Shown in pieces: positions 29,756 to 38,469 of a stretch of DNA of 64,000 bases; positions within the stretch are counted from its first letter, which is position 1; the number at the start of each line of letters is the position of its first letter. A program made the translations under genes and the position numbers. The notes under the pieces were generated by a model. It saw only the letters and a list, made by a program, of their open reading frames with translations, was not told where the DNA came from and did no database searches. This DNA comes from Xanthobacter tagetidis (GTDB taxonomy: Bacteria; Pseudomonadota; Alphaproteobacteria; Rhizobiales; Xanthobacteraceae), in NCBI RefSeq assembly GCF_003667445.1, contig NZ_RCTF01000015.1:57972-121971 (forward strand), written 5' to 3'.

Positions 29756-30682
29756 ATGATCCGCAACTGGTTGAAGGGCGCCTGCCCCATGGCGCTCGCG
29801 CTCGTCCTCGCGGCGCCCGGCGCGGCGCGCGCCGAGGGCTGGGCCGAGTATCGCCAGCCCGACCTCTCCGGCGCCATCTACGCCGCCGCCAACGGCGACC
29901 TCATGGTGCTCGTCGGCTGCAAGGAGGGTGGCCGGCCGGCGCTACAGGTGACGCTGCCGGAGGGCAGCAAGGCCCGCGCCGGGCGCCAGGGCAGCGTGTC
30001 GCTCGCCGTGGACGGGCGCAGCTTCGGCTTTTCCGGCGAGGTGATGGCTCTCGACGACGGCGCCGGCAAGGTCATCATCGCCACCATCAAGGCGAGCGAC
30101 CCGCTGCTGAAGGCGCTCGGCGCCGGCACCGAGCTGAAAGTCGCCCAGGGCGGCGCCTCCTACGTGCTGCCGCTCGCCGGCGCCGGCCCCGCAGTAGCGA
30201 GTTTCCAGGCGGCCTGCGGGCCGAAGCCGCGCGGCGCAGCGGCCGAAGCCGCCGCCGCCCCGGCCCAGACCCCGCCGCCGCCCGACGACGAGGCGAAGCC
30301 CGCGCCCGCCGCCCCGGCGGATCGCGCCGAGCGCGCCAAGCCCCAGCCTTTGCCGTCCAACGCGGAGCTGGCGGATGCCATCTTCGTCGACAAGCAGGAG
30401 GGCCGCCGCGTCGCCGGCAAGCTCAAGGTGAGCGCGGTCGACCTCAACGGCGACGGCGCCAACGAGGCCATCGTCACCGTCACCGATCCCGGCTGGTGCG
30501 GCGAGAACGGCTGCACCATCCTGGTGGTGGACTTCACGGGCGGCCAGGTGCGCACCATCGGCGAGTTCATCGGCCAGAGCCTCACCCCCGGCAAGGGCCG
30601 CACCGGCGAATGGCGCGACCTGGTGCTGCGCGGCCCCACCGGCCAGGAGGTGCAGAACTACGTGGATGGCCGCTACCGCTGA
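29756..30682 (+). CDS. Secreted protein of unknown function
   Basis: 308 aa from the ATG at 29756; the in-frame ATG at 29750 abuts the GGAGGG and is unlikely. A signal peptide ends near APGAARAEGW (cleavage at about 26-27). The mature part has a beta-rich N-terminal domain (30-155), an Ala/Pro linker (160-195) and a C-terminal domain with DLNGDGANEAIVTVTD, an FG-GAP/EF-loop-like calcium-binding segment, and a cysteine pair in GWCGENGC. It may be periplasmic or extracellular. I do not recognise the family. Confidence 0.8.
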   Translation: MIRNWLKGACPMALALVLAAPGAARAEGWAEYRQPDLSGAIYAAANGDLMVLVGCKEGGRPALQVTLPEGSKARAGRQGSVSLAVDGRSFGFSGEVMALDDGAGKVIIATIKASDPLLKALGAGTELKVAQGGASYVLPLAGAGPAVASFQAACGPKPRGAAAEAAAAPAQTPPPPDDEAKPAPAAPADRAERAKPQPLPSNAELADAIFVDKQEGRRVAGKLKVSAVDLNGDGANEAIVTVTDPGWCGENGCTILVVDFTGGQVRTIGEFIGQSLTPGKGRTGEWRDLVLRGPTGQEVQNYVDGRYR

Positions 30683-30793
30683 GCGCGGGGCGGCAGGACC
30701 ACCGGGCAAGGGCGTGGCTTGTCAAGCGCGTCCCGCGCCACCTAACATGTCCGGCTTTACCGGGGGTGCGGCAAAGACAGGCGGTTCTTCAGG

Positions 30794-31639
30794 ATGTCCG
30801 ACGCGTTGCGCATAGCCCATGGGGCATTCGGCCGGGTGGCCCTGCTCGACATGGACCGTTCGCTGGTGCGCCATGCCCACCCCCATTGCCACGTTCTCAT
30901 CAAGGTGGGCGGCGACGACACGCAGTTCCTGGTGGGCGAGCGCGTCGCCCCGCTCACGGACGAGTGCGCGGTGCTGGTGAACGCCTGGGAGCCGCACGCT
31001 TATGTGCACGATCCGCGGCGCGAGAACGCGTTGATCCTCGCGCTCTATATCGAGCCGGACTGGCTGGTCTCGTTCCGCTCCAACTGGGGCGCGAGCGGAA
31101 CCCTCGGCTTCTTCGACAAATCCGCCGGCGCCATCACCTCGCGCATCCGCGGCACGGCGCTGGACCTTGCGAGCGAGATGGTGCTCGACCCCGCCTCCGG
31201 CAGCCGGCAGGAGCGCCTGCTCTCCGATCTCATGATCGCGGTGATCGAGCGCTTCACGCCCTGGCGCACGGTGGGCTCCTCGCTGCGCGAGCTGGCGCGC
31301 TCCAGCGCCGTCGACTGGCGCGTGCGCAAGACCATCTCGCTGATGCGGCAGGACCCGACGGCGCCGCTCAGCATCGAGCGCCTGTGCCGCGAGGCCGGCA
31401 TGTCGCGCTCGCACTTCTTCCGCGTGTTCGAGGACTCCACCGGGGTGACGCCCCACGTCTTCCTCAACGTGCTGAAGGTGGAGATGGCGGTGGGGGCGGT
31501 GATCGATTCCGAGGAATCCTTCACCACCATCGGCGACCGGCTGGGCTTCAGCGCGCCGACCCACTTCACGCGCTTCTTCCGCGATCACTGCTCGGTCTCG
31601 CCGCGCGAATTCCGGACGGTTGCGCGCCTCGGTCGGTGA
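30794..31639 (+). CDS. AraC-family regulator, probable regulator of the furoate-type operon
   Basis: 281 aa. The N-terminal cupin-like ligand domain has HAHPHCHVLIKV at about 27-38. The C-terminal double helix-turn-helix of AraC type lies at about 175-278 (IERLCREAGMSRSHFFRVFE, then GFSAPTHFTRFFRDH). It sits 119 bp upstream of the molybdenum hydroxylase operon on the same strand, and the gap contains a 20-bp-spaced direct repeat that fits an AraC site. Control of that operon is inferred. Confidence 0.88.
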   Translation: MSDALRIAHGAFGRVALLDMDRSLVRHAHPHCHVLIKVGGDDTQFLVGERVAPLTDECAVLVNAWEPHAYVHDPRRENALILALYIEPDWLVSFRSNWGASGTLGFFDKSAGAITSRIRGTALDLASEMVLDPASGSRQERLLSDLMIAVIERFTPWRTVGSSLRELARSSAVDWRVRKTISLMRQDPTAPLSIERLCREAGMSRSHFFRVFEDSTGVTPHVFLNVLKVEMAVGAVIDSEESFTTIGDRLGFSAPTHFTRFFRDHCSVSPREFRTVARLGR

Positions 31640-31651
31640 TCGCCGCGCTTT

Positions 31652-31694
31652 ATGGGACTATTTGGTCAAAGATGGGACCGCGGGCTCTAGTCCC
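31652..31694 (+). promoter_or_regulatory. Candidate AraC operator upstream of the furoate-type operon
   Basis: ATGGGAC at 31652-31658 is repeated in the same direction at 31672-31678, 20 bp apart, about two helical turns, as in typical AraC-family sites. An inverted TAGTCCC at 31688-31694 mirrors GGGACTA at 31654-31660. The TTG start of the operon is at 31759. Confidence 0.55.
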
Positions 31695-31758
31695 TCGCGG
31701 CCGCTCCTGATTGTTTGCCTTCCAAGGCGCCGCACGAGCGCCAGGGGAGGGTTGACGA

Positions 31759-34710
31759 TTGCGCGCTGAGAGCGTCGCCTATACGGGCCAGTCATTGCCG
31801 AGGGTCGAGGACGCGGCGCTCCTGTCGGGGCGCGGGCGCTTCATCGACGATCTCGGGGTGCGCCCAGGCACGCTGGAGGCGGCGATCCTGCGCTCGCCGC
31901 ACGCGCACGCGGACATTCTCTCCATCGACACCTCCGCCGCCCTGGCGCTGCCCGGCGTGGTGGCGGTGGTCACCGGGCGCGACCTCGCGGCCCTCACTCT
32001 GCCCATGGTGGCGGGGCTGAAGGTGAACGTCGAGAACTGGCCCATGGCGGTCGAGCGGGTGCGCTATGTGGGCGAGCCCGTCGCCATCGTTGTGGCGCAG
32101 ACGCGCTACCTCGCGGAAGACGCGCTCGACGCCATCGCGGTGGACTACGCGCCGAAGCCGGCGCTGCTCGATCCCGTGGCGAGCATCGAACCCGGCGCGG
32201 CGCTGCTGCACGACACGTCCGGCGGCAATCTGGTCAGCGACCGGCGCTTCTCCTACGGCGACCCGGAAGGCGCGTTCGCCGCGGCAGAGCGGGTGTTCGA
32301 GATCACCGTGCGCTACCCGCGCAACACCGGCGCGCCCATGGAGACGTTCGGCATCGTCGCCGACTACGACCCGCACGAGGGCGTCTACGACATCCTCGCC
32401 AACTTCCAGGGCCCGTTCTCCATCCACACGGTGCTGGCGCGCACCCTCAAGGTTCCGGGCAACCGGCTGCGCATGCGCATGCCGCCGGATTCCGGCGGCA
32501 GCTTCGGCGTCAAGCAGGGCGTCGCGCCCTATGCGGCGCTGATCGCCGTGGCGGCGCGCATCGCCGGGCGGCCGGTGAAGTGGATCGAGGACCGGCTGGA
32601 GCACCTCGTCGGCGCGGTGGCGGCGACCAACCGCGTCACCACCCTGAGGGCCGCCGTGACCGCCGAGGGCCGCATTACCGCCCTCGACTTCGACCAGATC
32701 GAGGATTGCGGCGCCTATCCCCGCGCGCCCGAGCCGGCCACCCTCTACCGCATGCACGGCAACATGACGGGGGCGTACGACATCGCCAACGTCGCGATCC
32801 GCAACCGCGTCGCGCTCACCAATAAGGCGCCCACCGGCCTCGTGCGCGGCTTCGGCGGGCCGCAGGTCTATTTCGCGCTGGAGCGCCTCGTCCAGAGCAT
32901 CGCCGTGGGCCTCGGCCGCGATCCGCTCGACGTGATCCACCGCAACCTGATCCCCGCCGGCGCCTTCCCGTATCGCACCGCCACCGGGGCGCTCTACGAT
33001 TCCGGAGACTTCCCGGCGGCGGTCGAGACGGCCGCCGGCGCAGGCCGCTACGCCGAATTGGCCGCCCGGCGCGACAAGGCCCGGGCGGAAGGCCGGCGCT
33101 ACGGCATCGGCCTTGCGGCTGTGGTGGAGCCCTCGGTCTCCAACATGGGCTACATCACCGCGGTGCTCACGCCGCAGGAGCGCGCCAAGGCCGGGCCGAA
33201 GAACGGCGCCCAGGCCTCGGCTACCGTCTCCATCGATCCCACCGGCACGGTGAGCGTCACCACCGCCTCCACGCCCCAGGGCCAGGGCCACCGCACGGTG
33301 CTGGCGCAGGTGGTGGCCGACGTGTTCGGCCTCGCGCCGTCCGACGTCCGCGTGATCTGCGAGCTGGACACCGGCAAGGACGCCTGGTCCATCGCCTCGG
33401 GCAATTATTCGAGCCGCTTCGCCGCCGCGGTGGCGGGCGCCGCGCACATGGCCGCGACCCGCCTCCGGGACCGCCTCGCGCGGGTCGCGGCGGCCCAGTT
33501 CCAGGCGCAGGCGGGCGACATCTCCTTCGCCGACGGCAAGATCGTCGCGGTCGGCGGTGCCTCCGCCCCGTTCGCGCGCATCTCCGCGCTCAGCCACTGG
33601 TCGCCCGGCGTGCTGCCCGAGGGCGTCGAGCAGACCATCCGCGAGACCGCCTTCTGGACCCCGCCGGAGCTGACCGCGCCGGACGCCGCCGACCTGGTGA
33701 ATTCCTCGCTCTGCCACGGCTTCATCTTCGACATGTGCGGCGTCGAGGTCGACGAGGTGTCGGGCGCGGTGCGCATCGACCGCTACGTCACCATGCACGA
33801 CTGCGGGCGGGTGCTGCATCCCGGCATGGTGGAAGGCCAGATCCGCGGCGCCTTTGCCCAGGCGCTGGGGGCGAGCTTCTTCGAGGAGCTGGCCTATGCC
33901 GAGGACGGCGCGTTCCTGACCGGCACGTTCGCCGACTATCTCCTGCCCACCGCCACCGAGGTGCCCGACCTCGACATCCTGCACCTGGAGACGCCGTCGC
34001 CCTTCACGCCGCTCGGCGCCAAGGGCGTGGGCGAGGGCAATTGCATGTCCACCCCGGTGTGCATCGCCAATGCGGTGGCGGACGCGCTCGGCGTTGCCGA
34101 CATCACCCTGCCGCTGACGCCGGCACGCGTGGCCGCCCTGGTGGAGCGCCCCGAGCCGGCCCCGCCGGAGGGCGCGGGCGCCACGGCGAAGCCTGCGGGC
34201 CGCCCCGGCGACCGCACCTTGCGCGGCGAGGGTTCGGCCTTCGTGCCGGCGCCGCGCGAGCAGGTGTGGGCCACCCTGCTCGATGCCGACGCGCTCGCCT
34301 CCATCATCCCCGGCTGCCACGGGGTGAAGAAGCTCTCGCCCACCCATTTCACCGCCGACGTCACGCTGGGCATCGGCCCGGTGAAGGGCCGCTACAAGGC
34401 CGACGTGATGCTCTCCGATCTCGACGCGCCCAACGCCGCCACCCTCTCCGGCAACGTCTCCGGCGCGCTCGGCACCGGCGGCGGCGCCGGCCGCGTCACG
34501 CTCACGGAGGCGGAGGGCGGCACGCGCGTCGCCTATGTCTACGAGGCGGCGGTGGGCGGAAAGGTGGCGGCCATCGGCGGGCGCCTGCTCGACGGCGCGG
34601 CCAAAGCCATCATCGGCCAGTTCTTCGCCGCCTTGGCGCGCCGCGCCGCACCCGACCGGGCCGGCCTTTTCGCCCGGCTCCTCGGGATGCTGACCGGGGG
34701 GCACAAATGA
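31759..34710 (+). CDS. hmfA: Molybdopterin-binding large subunit with C-terminal CoxG domain; probable 2-furoyl-CoA dehydrogenase large subunit
   Basis: 983 aa, starting at TTG with GGGGAGG 8 nt upstream. Residues about 15-130 are the xanthine-dehydrogenase a/b hammerhead, and about 140-770 the two MoCo-binding domains, ending in GAKGVGEGN with the catalytic Glu759. Residues 817-975 form a CoxG/SRPBCC domain, normally a separate maturation or membrane-anchoring protein. The CO-dehydrogenase loop (AYRCSFR) is absent; the equivalent is TGLVRGFGGPQ. Order large-FAD-FeS-ligase-crotonase equals hmfABCDE of Cupriavidus furoate degradation, hence the substrate prediction. The stop overlaps the next ATG. 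Confidence 0.75.
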   Translation: MRAESVAYTGQSLPRVEDAALLSGRGRFIDDLGVRPGTLEAAILRSPHAHADILSIDTSAALALPGVVAVVTGRDLAALTLPMVAGLKVNVENWPMAVERVRYVGEPVAIVVAQTRYLAEDALDAIAVDYAPKPALLDPVASIEPGAALLHDTSGGNLVSDRRFSYGDPEGAFAAAERVFEITVRYPRNTGAPMETFGIVADYDPHEGVYDILANFQGPFSIHTVLARTLKVPGNRLRMRMPPDSGGSFGVKQGVAPYAALIAVAARIAGRPVKWIEDRLEHLVGAVAATNRVTTLRAAVTAEGRITALDFDQIEDCGAYPRAPEPATLYRMHGNMTGAYDIANVAIRNRVALTNKAPTGLVRGFGGPQVYFALERLVQSIAVGLGRDPLDVIHRNLIPAGAFPYRTATGALYDSGDFPAAVETAAGAGRYAELAARRDKARAEGRRYGIGLAAVVEPSVSNMGYITAVLTPQERAKAGPKNGAQASATVSIDPTGTVSVTTASTPQGQGHRTVLAQVVADVFGLAPSDVRVICELDTGKDAWSIASGNYSSRFAAAVAGAAHMAATRLRDRLARVAAAQFQAQAGDISFADGKIVAVGGASAPFARISALSHWSPGVLPEGVEQTIRETAFWTPPELTAPDAADLVNSSLCHGFIFDMCGVEVDEVSGAVRIDRYVTMHDCGRVLHPGMVEGQIRGAFAQALGASFFEELAYAEDGAFLTGTFADYLLPTATEVPDLDILHLETPSPFTPLGAKGVGEGNCMSTPVCIANAVADALGVADITLPLTPARVAALVERPEPAPPEGAGATAKPAGRPGDRTLRGEGSAFVPAPREQVWATLLDADALASIIPGCHGVKKLSPTHFTADVTLGIGPVKGRYKADVMLSDLDAPNAATLSGNVSGALGTGGGAGRVTLTEAEGGTRVAYVYEAAVGGKVAAIGGRLLDGAAKAIIGQFFAALARRAAPDRAGLFARLLGMLTGGHK

Positions 34711-35531
34711 AGCCCGCCGCCTTCGACTTCGTGCGCGCCGAGACCCTGGAGGAGGCGCTGGAGACGCTCGCTTCCCATGGCGGCGACGCCCGCGTGATCG
34801 CCGGCGGCCAGTCGCTTTTGCCGATGCTGAACATGCGGCTCGCCAAGCCCGCCGTGCTGGTGGACATCATGGGGCTTCCGGCGCTGCGGGCCATCCGCCG
34901 CGAGGGCGACGCCATCGTCGTGCCGGCGGGCGTGCGGCAGGCGGAACTGCTCGCCTCGGCCGAGATCGCCGCGCAGCCGCTGCTGGCGGCGGCCCTGCCG
35001 TTCCTCGGCCACTACCAGACGCGCAGCCGCGGCACGGTGTGCGGCTCCGCCGCCCATGCGGACCCGAGCGCGGAAATCCCCCTGTGCCTCGTGGCGCTCG
35101 GCGGCGAGGTGCGCCTCAGGACCCGCCGCAAGGCGCGGCGCGTGAAGGCGGCGGACTTCTTCACCGGCATGATGACCACCGCGAAGGCCGACGACGAGAT
35201 GATCGAGGCGGTCGCCTTCCCCGTGGCCCAGCCGGGCAGCGCCTATGCGTTCAAGGAATATTCCCGCCGGCATGGCGACTTCGCCATCGTCGGCTGCGCC
35301 GCGCGCGTCGCTTCGGATGCCATCGACCTCGCGGTGTGCGGCGTCGCCGACACGCCCGAGCGGCGGAGCTTCCCGCGCCTTGCGGGCAGCGCGCTCGACG
35401 ACGCGCTCAACGCCTTTGCCTGGGCGCTCGACGCCCGCGACGATCTGCACGCCAGCGCGCGCCTGCGGCGCGATCTGGTGCGCGCCATGGGCCGCGCCGT
35501 GATCGAGGAGGCCGAACGATGCCTCGCCTGA
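34707..35531 (+). CDS. hmfB: FAD-binding medium subunit of the molybdenum hydroxylase
   Basis: 274 aa of the CoxM/XdhA FAD family. FAD motifs are AGGQSLLPMLNMRL near 31-44 and the GTVCGSAAHADPSAEIP block near 110-126. A C-terminal CO-dehydrogenase flavoprotein domain follows (KEYSRRHGDFAIVGCA). There is no extra 4Fe-4S insertion of the kind that marks 4-hydroxybenzoyl-CoA reductase beta subunits. It overlaps the large subunit by 4 bp and the 2Fe-2S subunit by 13 bp. It transfers electrons from the Fe-S clusters to an external acceptor. Confidence 0.78.
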   Translation: MKPAAFDFVRAETLEEALETLASHGGDARVIAGGQSLLPMLNMRLAKPAVLVDIMGLPALRAIRREGDAIVVPAGVRQAELLASAEIAAQPLLAAALPFLGHYQTRSRGTVCGSAAHADPSAEIPLCLVALGGEVRLRTRRKARRVKAADFFTGMMTTAKADDEMIEAVAFPVAQPGSAYAFKEYSRRHGDFAIVGCAARVASDAIDLAVCGVADTPERRSFPRLAGSALDDALNAFAWALDARDDLHASARLRRDLVRAMGRAVIEEAERCLA

Positions 35532-36028
35532 GCGCGACTGCGCTGCACGACGTGCGTTTCACGCTCAACGGCCGGCCGGCCCGCGTCGCCGCCGAGCCGC
35601 GTCTGCTCGCCACCGACGCCTTGCGCCACGGTTTGGGGCTCACCGGCACCCATGTGGGTTGCGAGCATGGCGTGTGCGGCGCCTGCACCATCCTGATCGA
35701 CGGCGTGCCCGCCCGCGCCTGCCTCACGCTCGCCGTGCAGTTCGAAGGCCGCGACGTGCGCACCGTGGAGGGCCTCGCGCCGTCGCCCGACCGGCTGTCG
35801 GTGCTGCAGGAGGCGTTCCGCCGCCACCACGCCTTGCACTGCGGCTTCTGCACCGCCGGCATCCTGATGTCGGTGGACGCGTTCCTGAAGACCACGCCCG
35901 ACCCGGACGAGCACCTCGTGCGCGAGGTCGTCGGCGGGCACCTGTGCCGGTGCACCGGCTATTCCGCCATCGTCGCCGCGGTGCTCGACGCCGCGGCCAT
36001 CCTGAGGGGGGATGGAAGCAATGTTTGA
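35519..36028 (+). CDS. hmfC: 2Fe-2S small subunit of the molybdenum hydroxylase
   Basis: 169 aa with both [2Fe-2S] sites complete: the plant-ferredoxin type CEHGVCGAC (C48, C53, C56) plus C68, and the helical-domain site C108-x2-C111 and C143-R-C145. It is of the CoxS/XdhC-type small subunit family that relays electrons from MoCo to FAD. The ATG at 35519 overlaps the FAD-subunit stop region, and the 3' end overlaps the CoA ligase start by 8 bp, so the three subunits and the ligase are tightly coupled. Confidence 0.82.
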   Translation: MPRLSATALHDVRFTLNGRPARVAAEPRLLATDALRHGLGLTGTHVGCEHGVCGACTILIDGVPARACLTLAVQFEGRDVRTVEGLAPSPDRLSVLQEAFRRHHALHCGFCTAGILMSVDAFLKTTPDPDEHLVREVVGGHLCRCTGYSAIVAAVLDAAAILRGDGSNV

Positions 36029-37553
36029 TCTCGGCACGAGCTTCCTGGCGAGCGTCGAGCGCGACCCCGGCGCGCTGGCGGTGGTGGACGGCGACGTCCG
36101 CCTCACCTACGCCCAATGGCTCGAAAAGATCGCCGCCGTCGCCGACGGGCTCGGCGCGCTCGGCCTGAAGCACGGCGACCACCTCGTCACCGTGCTGCAG
36201 AACCGCTGGGAAGCGGCGACGCTGCACTGGGCCTGCCAGTTCGCGGGCATCGTCATGACCCCGGTCAACTGGCGCGCCACGCCGGACGAGCTCGATTTCG
36301 TGCTGGAGAATTCCGAGGCCAAGGCGCTCGCCTTCGAGCCGGTGGCGCAGGCGTCGGTGGCCGCCTCAGCGGCGGCGCAGCGCCTGCCGCGCATCGGTGT
36401 CGGCGTGGCGGCGGACGCCGCCTTCGAGGCGCTTGCGGCGGGACGCGCCACGCCATCGCCGCGCGCCGTCGCCGACGACTGGTCCCTGATGCTCTACACT
36501 TCCGGCACCACCGCCAAGCCGAAGGGCGTGCCGCGGCGCCAGCGCGCCGAACGCATGGGCGCGGTGGCGCACGTGGCGCAGAACCTCTACGGCCGGGGCG
36601 AGGTCACGCTCGGCGTCATGCCGCTCTACCACACCATGGGGGTGCGCTCGCTGCTCGCCATGTCGCTGATCGGCGGCACCTTCGTCTGCCTGCCGCGGTT
36701 CGACGTGGCGCGGGCGCTGGAGCTGATCGAAGCCGAGCGCATCACCAACCTCTATCTGGTGCCGACCCTCTATCACGACCTCGTCCACCACGCGCGCTTC
36801 GCCGAAACCGACACGGCGAGCGTGCGCAAGCTGGGCTTCGCCGGCGCGCCGATGACGGACGGGCTCTTGAAGACGCTGACCGAGGCGTTCCATCCCGAGC
36901 TGTTCGTGAACCATTACGGCTCCTCGGAGATCTACACCTTCACCATCAACCAGAAGGCGGCGGAAAAGCCCGGCTCGGCCGGCAAGTCCGGCCTCAACCA
37001 GCTGATCCGCGTGGCGAAGCTCGGCGCCGCCTCGCCCACCGAGCGCGCCGCGCCGGGCGAGGAGGGCGAGATCATCGCGCTCGCAGCCTCCGACGAGGCC
37101 TTCGAGGGCTATTGGCGCCGCCCGGATTCGGATGCGAAATCCCTGCGCGACGGCTGGTACTTCACCGGCGACACCGGCTATTTCGACGCCGACGGCGACC
37201 TCTATGTCACCGGGCGCGTGGACGACATGATCATCACCGGCGGCGAGAACGTCTCGCCGGTTGAGATCGAGAGCTGCCTGTCCATGCATCCCGGCGTCGC
37301 CGAGGTCGCGGTGGTGGGCCTGCCGGAGCCGCGCTGGGGCAAGATCGTGGTGGCCTTCATCCAGCGCCGCGGCGACGTCACGCCGGAGGAGCTGGACGCC
37401 CATTGCCGCACCTCCGGGCTTGCCAACTTCAAGCGCCCGCGGCGCTACGAGTTCGTCGCCGCGATCCCGAAATCCCCCGTCGGCAAGCTGCTGCGCCGCC
37501 AGCTGGTGGCCGGCGAGTACGAGCCCGAGCACAGCGGCGAAAGCGCTGCCTGA
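36021..37553 (+). CDS. hmfD: AMP-forming acyl-CoA synthetase, probable 2-furoate-CoA ligase
   Basis: 510 aa ANL-superfamily enzyme. The P-loop-like LYTSGTTAKPKGVPRR lies at about 157-172, the adenine/substrate segment NHYGSSEIYTFT near 294-305, GDTGYFDADGDLYVTGR in the hinge region, and the catalytic Lys489 in PKSPVGKLL. An ATG at 36012 is in frame, but MFDLGTSFL at 36021 fits the family start as I recall it. As the ligase of an hmf-type operon it would activate 2-furoate for the molybdenum hydroxylase. Another aromatic or heteroaromatic acid is possible. Confidence 0.72.
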   Translation: MFDLGTSFLASVERDPGALAVVDGDVRLTYAQWLEKIAAVADGLGALGLKHGDHLVTVLQNRWEAATLHWACQFAGIVMTPVNWRATPDELDFVLENSEAKALAFEPVAQASVAASAAAQRLPRIGVGVAADAAFEALAAGRATPSPRAVADDWSLMLYTSGTTAKPKGVPRRQRAERMGAVAHVAQNLYGRGEVTLGVMPLYHTMGVRSLLAMSLIGGTFVCLPRFDVARALELIEAERITNLYLVPTLYHDLVHHARFAETDTASVRKLGFAGAPMTDGLLKTLTEAFHPELFVNHYGSSEIYTFTINQKAAEKPGSAGKSGLNQLIRVAKLGAASPTERAAPGEEGEIIALAASDEAFEGYWRRPDSDAKSLRDGWYFTGDTGYFDADGDLYVTGRVDDMIITGGENVSPVEIESCLSMHPGVAEVAVVGLPEPRWGKIVVAFIQRRGDVTPEELDAHCRTSGLANFKRPRRYEFVAAIPKSPVGKLLRRQLVAGEYEPEHSGESAA

Positions 37554-37584
37554 TCCCCCTTCATCGACCACAGGACCCTGACGC

Positions 37585-38388
37585 ATGAACGCCTACGTCC
37601 CCGCCCCGCCGCTGCCGACCGATCTCGACGGCTACCGCATCGACATCGACGCCGCCCGCGAGCGCGCCGACATCGTGCTGGCCCGTCCGCCCATGAACAC
37701 CATCTCCATGCGCCAGCGCGAGCAGCTGCGGCAGACCTTCGAGGCGCTGGACGAGGACGACCGCGTGCGCGTGATCGTGCTGCGCGCCGAGGGCGAGCAC
37801 TTCTCCTCCGGCGGCTTCATCAAGGGCTTCCTGGAGGCCTCCCCCGAGCACGTCTCCAAGCTCGCCTGGAACATCGCCGCCCCGGCGCGCTGCTCCAAGC
37901 CGGTGATCGTGGCGAACCGCGGCTACACGTTCGGCGTCGGCTTCGAGATCTCGCTCGCCTGCGACTTCCGCATCGTCTCCGAGACGTGCCAGTATGCTCT
38001 GCCGGAGCAGAAGCTCGGCCAGATCCCCGGATCGGGCGGCTCGGCGCGGCTGCAGAAGATCGTCGGCATCACCCGCACCAAGGACATCGTGATGCGCTCG
38101 AAGCGCATTCCTGGCCGCCAGGCGCTGGACTGGGGCATCGCCACCGAGTGCGTGCCGGACGCCGAGCTTGAGGCCGCCACCGACCGCCTGGTGGACGAGC
38201 TGCGCGGTTTCTCGCCCATGGCCCAGCGCACGGCGAAGAAGCTGTTGAACGACACCGAGGATTCCACCCTCTCCATCGCCATCGAGCTGGAAGGGCACTG
38301 CTACAGCCGCCTGCGCCAGTCGGACGACTTCAAGGAGGGCGTGCTCGCCTTCCACGAGAAGCGCGCGCCGAACTTCAAGGGCAGCTGA
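37585..38388 (+). CDS. hmfE: Crotonase-family enzyme, probable 2-oxoglutaroyl-CoA hydrolase
   Basis: 267 aa enoyl-CoA hydratase/isomerase fold. The oxyanion-hole segments are GEHFSSGGFIKGF and the glycine-rich FGVGFEISLACDFRI; PEQKLGQIPGSGGSARLQ is the second family hallmark. In the Cupriavidus hmf pathway the crotonase HmfE hydrolyses the keto tautomer of 5-hydroxy-2-furoyl-CoA to 2-oxoglutarate and CoA. Assignment rests mainly on operon position after an hmfABCD-like set; sequence alone would only say crotonase. It lies 31 bp after the ligase. Confidence 0.7.
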   Translation: MNAYVPAPPLPTDLDGYRIDIDAARERADIVLARPPMNTISMRQREQLRQTFEALDEDDRVRVIVLRAEGEHFSSGGFIKGFLEASPEHVSKLAWNIAAPARCSKPVIVANRGYTFGVGFEISLACDFRIVSETCQYALPEQKLGQIPGSGGSARLQKIVGITRTKDIVMRSKRIPGRQALDWGIATECVPDAELEAATDRLVDELRGFSPMAQRTAKKLLNDTEDSTLSIAIELEGHCYSRLRQSDDFKEGVLAFHEKRAPNFKGS

Positions 38389-38404
38389 GCCGGAACGGAA
38401 TGGG

Positions 38405-38426
38405 CGCCGGGCAGGTCGGCCCGGCG
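38405..38426 (+). other. Intercistronic hairpin between crotonase and binding-protein genes
   Basis: CGCCGGGC, loop AGGTCG, GCCCGGCG: a perfect 8-bp stem, starting 17 nt after the crotonase stop codon. It has no T-tract. It may protect the 3' end of the upstream message or mark a segment boundary within the operon. Confidence 0.45.
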
Positions 38427-38469
38427 TCGGGGAGCGAAGACCACCAAACCGCAACGAAGGGGAAACGTC

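Noticed and set aside
34707..35531. 4-Hydroxybenzoyl-CoA reductase beta subunit
   Set aside because: That subunit carries an extra 4Fe-4S insertion; this one is 274 aa without an added Cys cluster, and no dedicated ferredoxin gene is nearby.
31759..36028. Aerobic CO dehydrogenase (CoxLMS)
   Set aside because: Subunit folds match, but the large subunit lacks the AYRCSFR or AYRGAGR active-site loop, no coxDEF genes accompany it, and a CoA ligase plus crotonase follow in the same operon.
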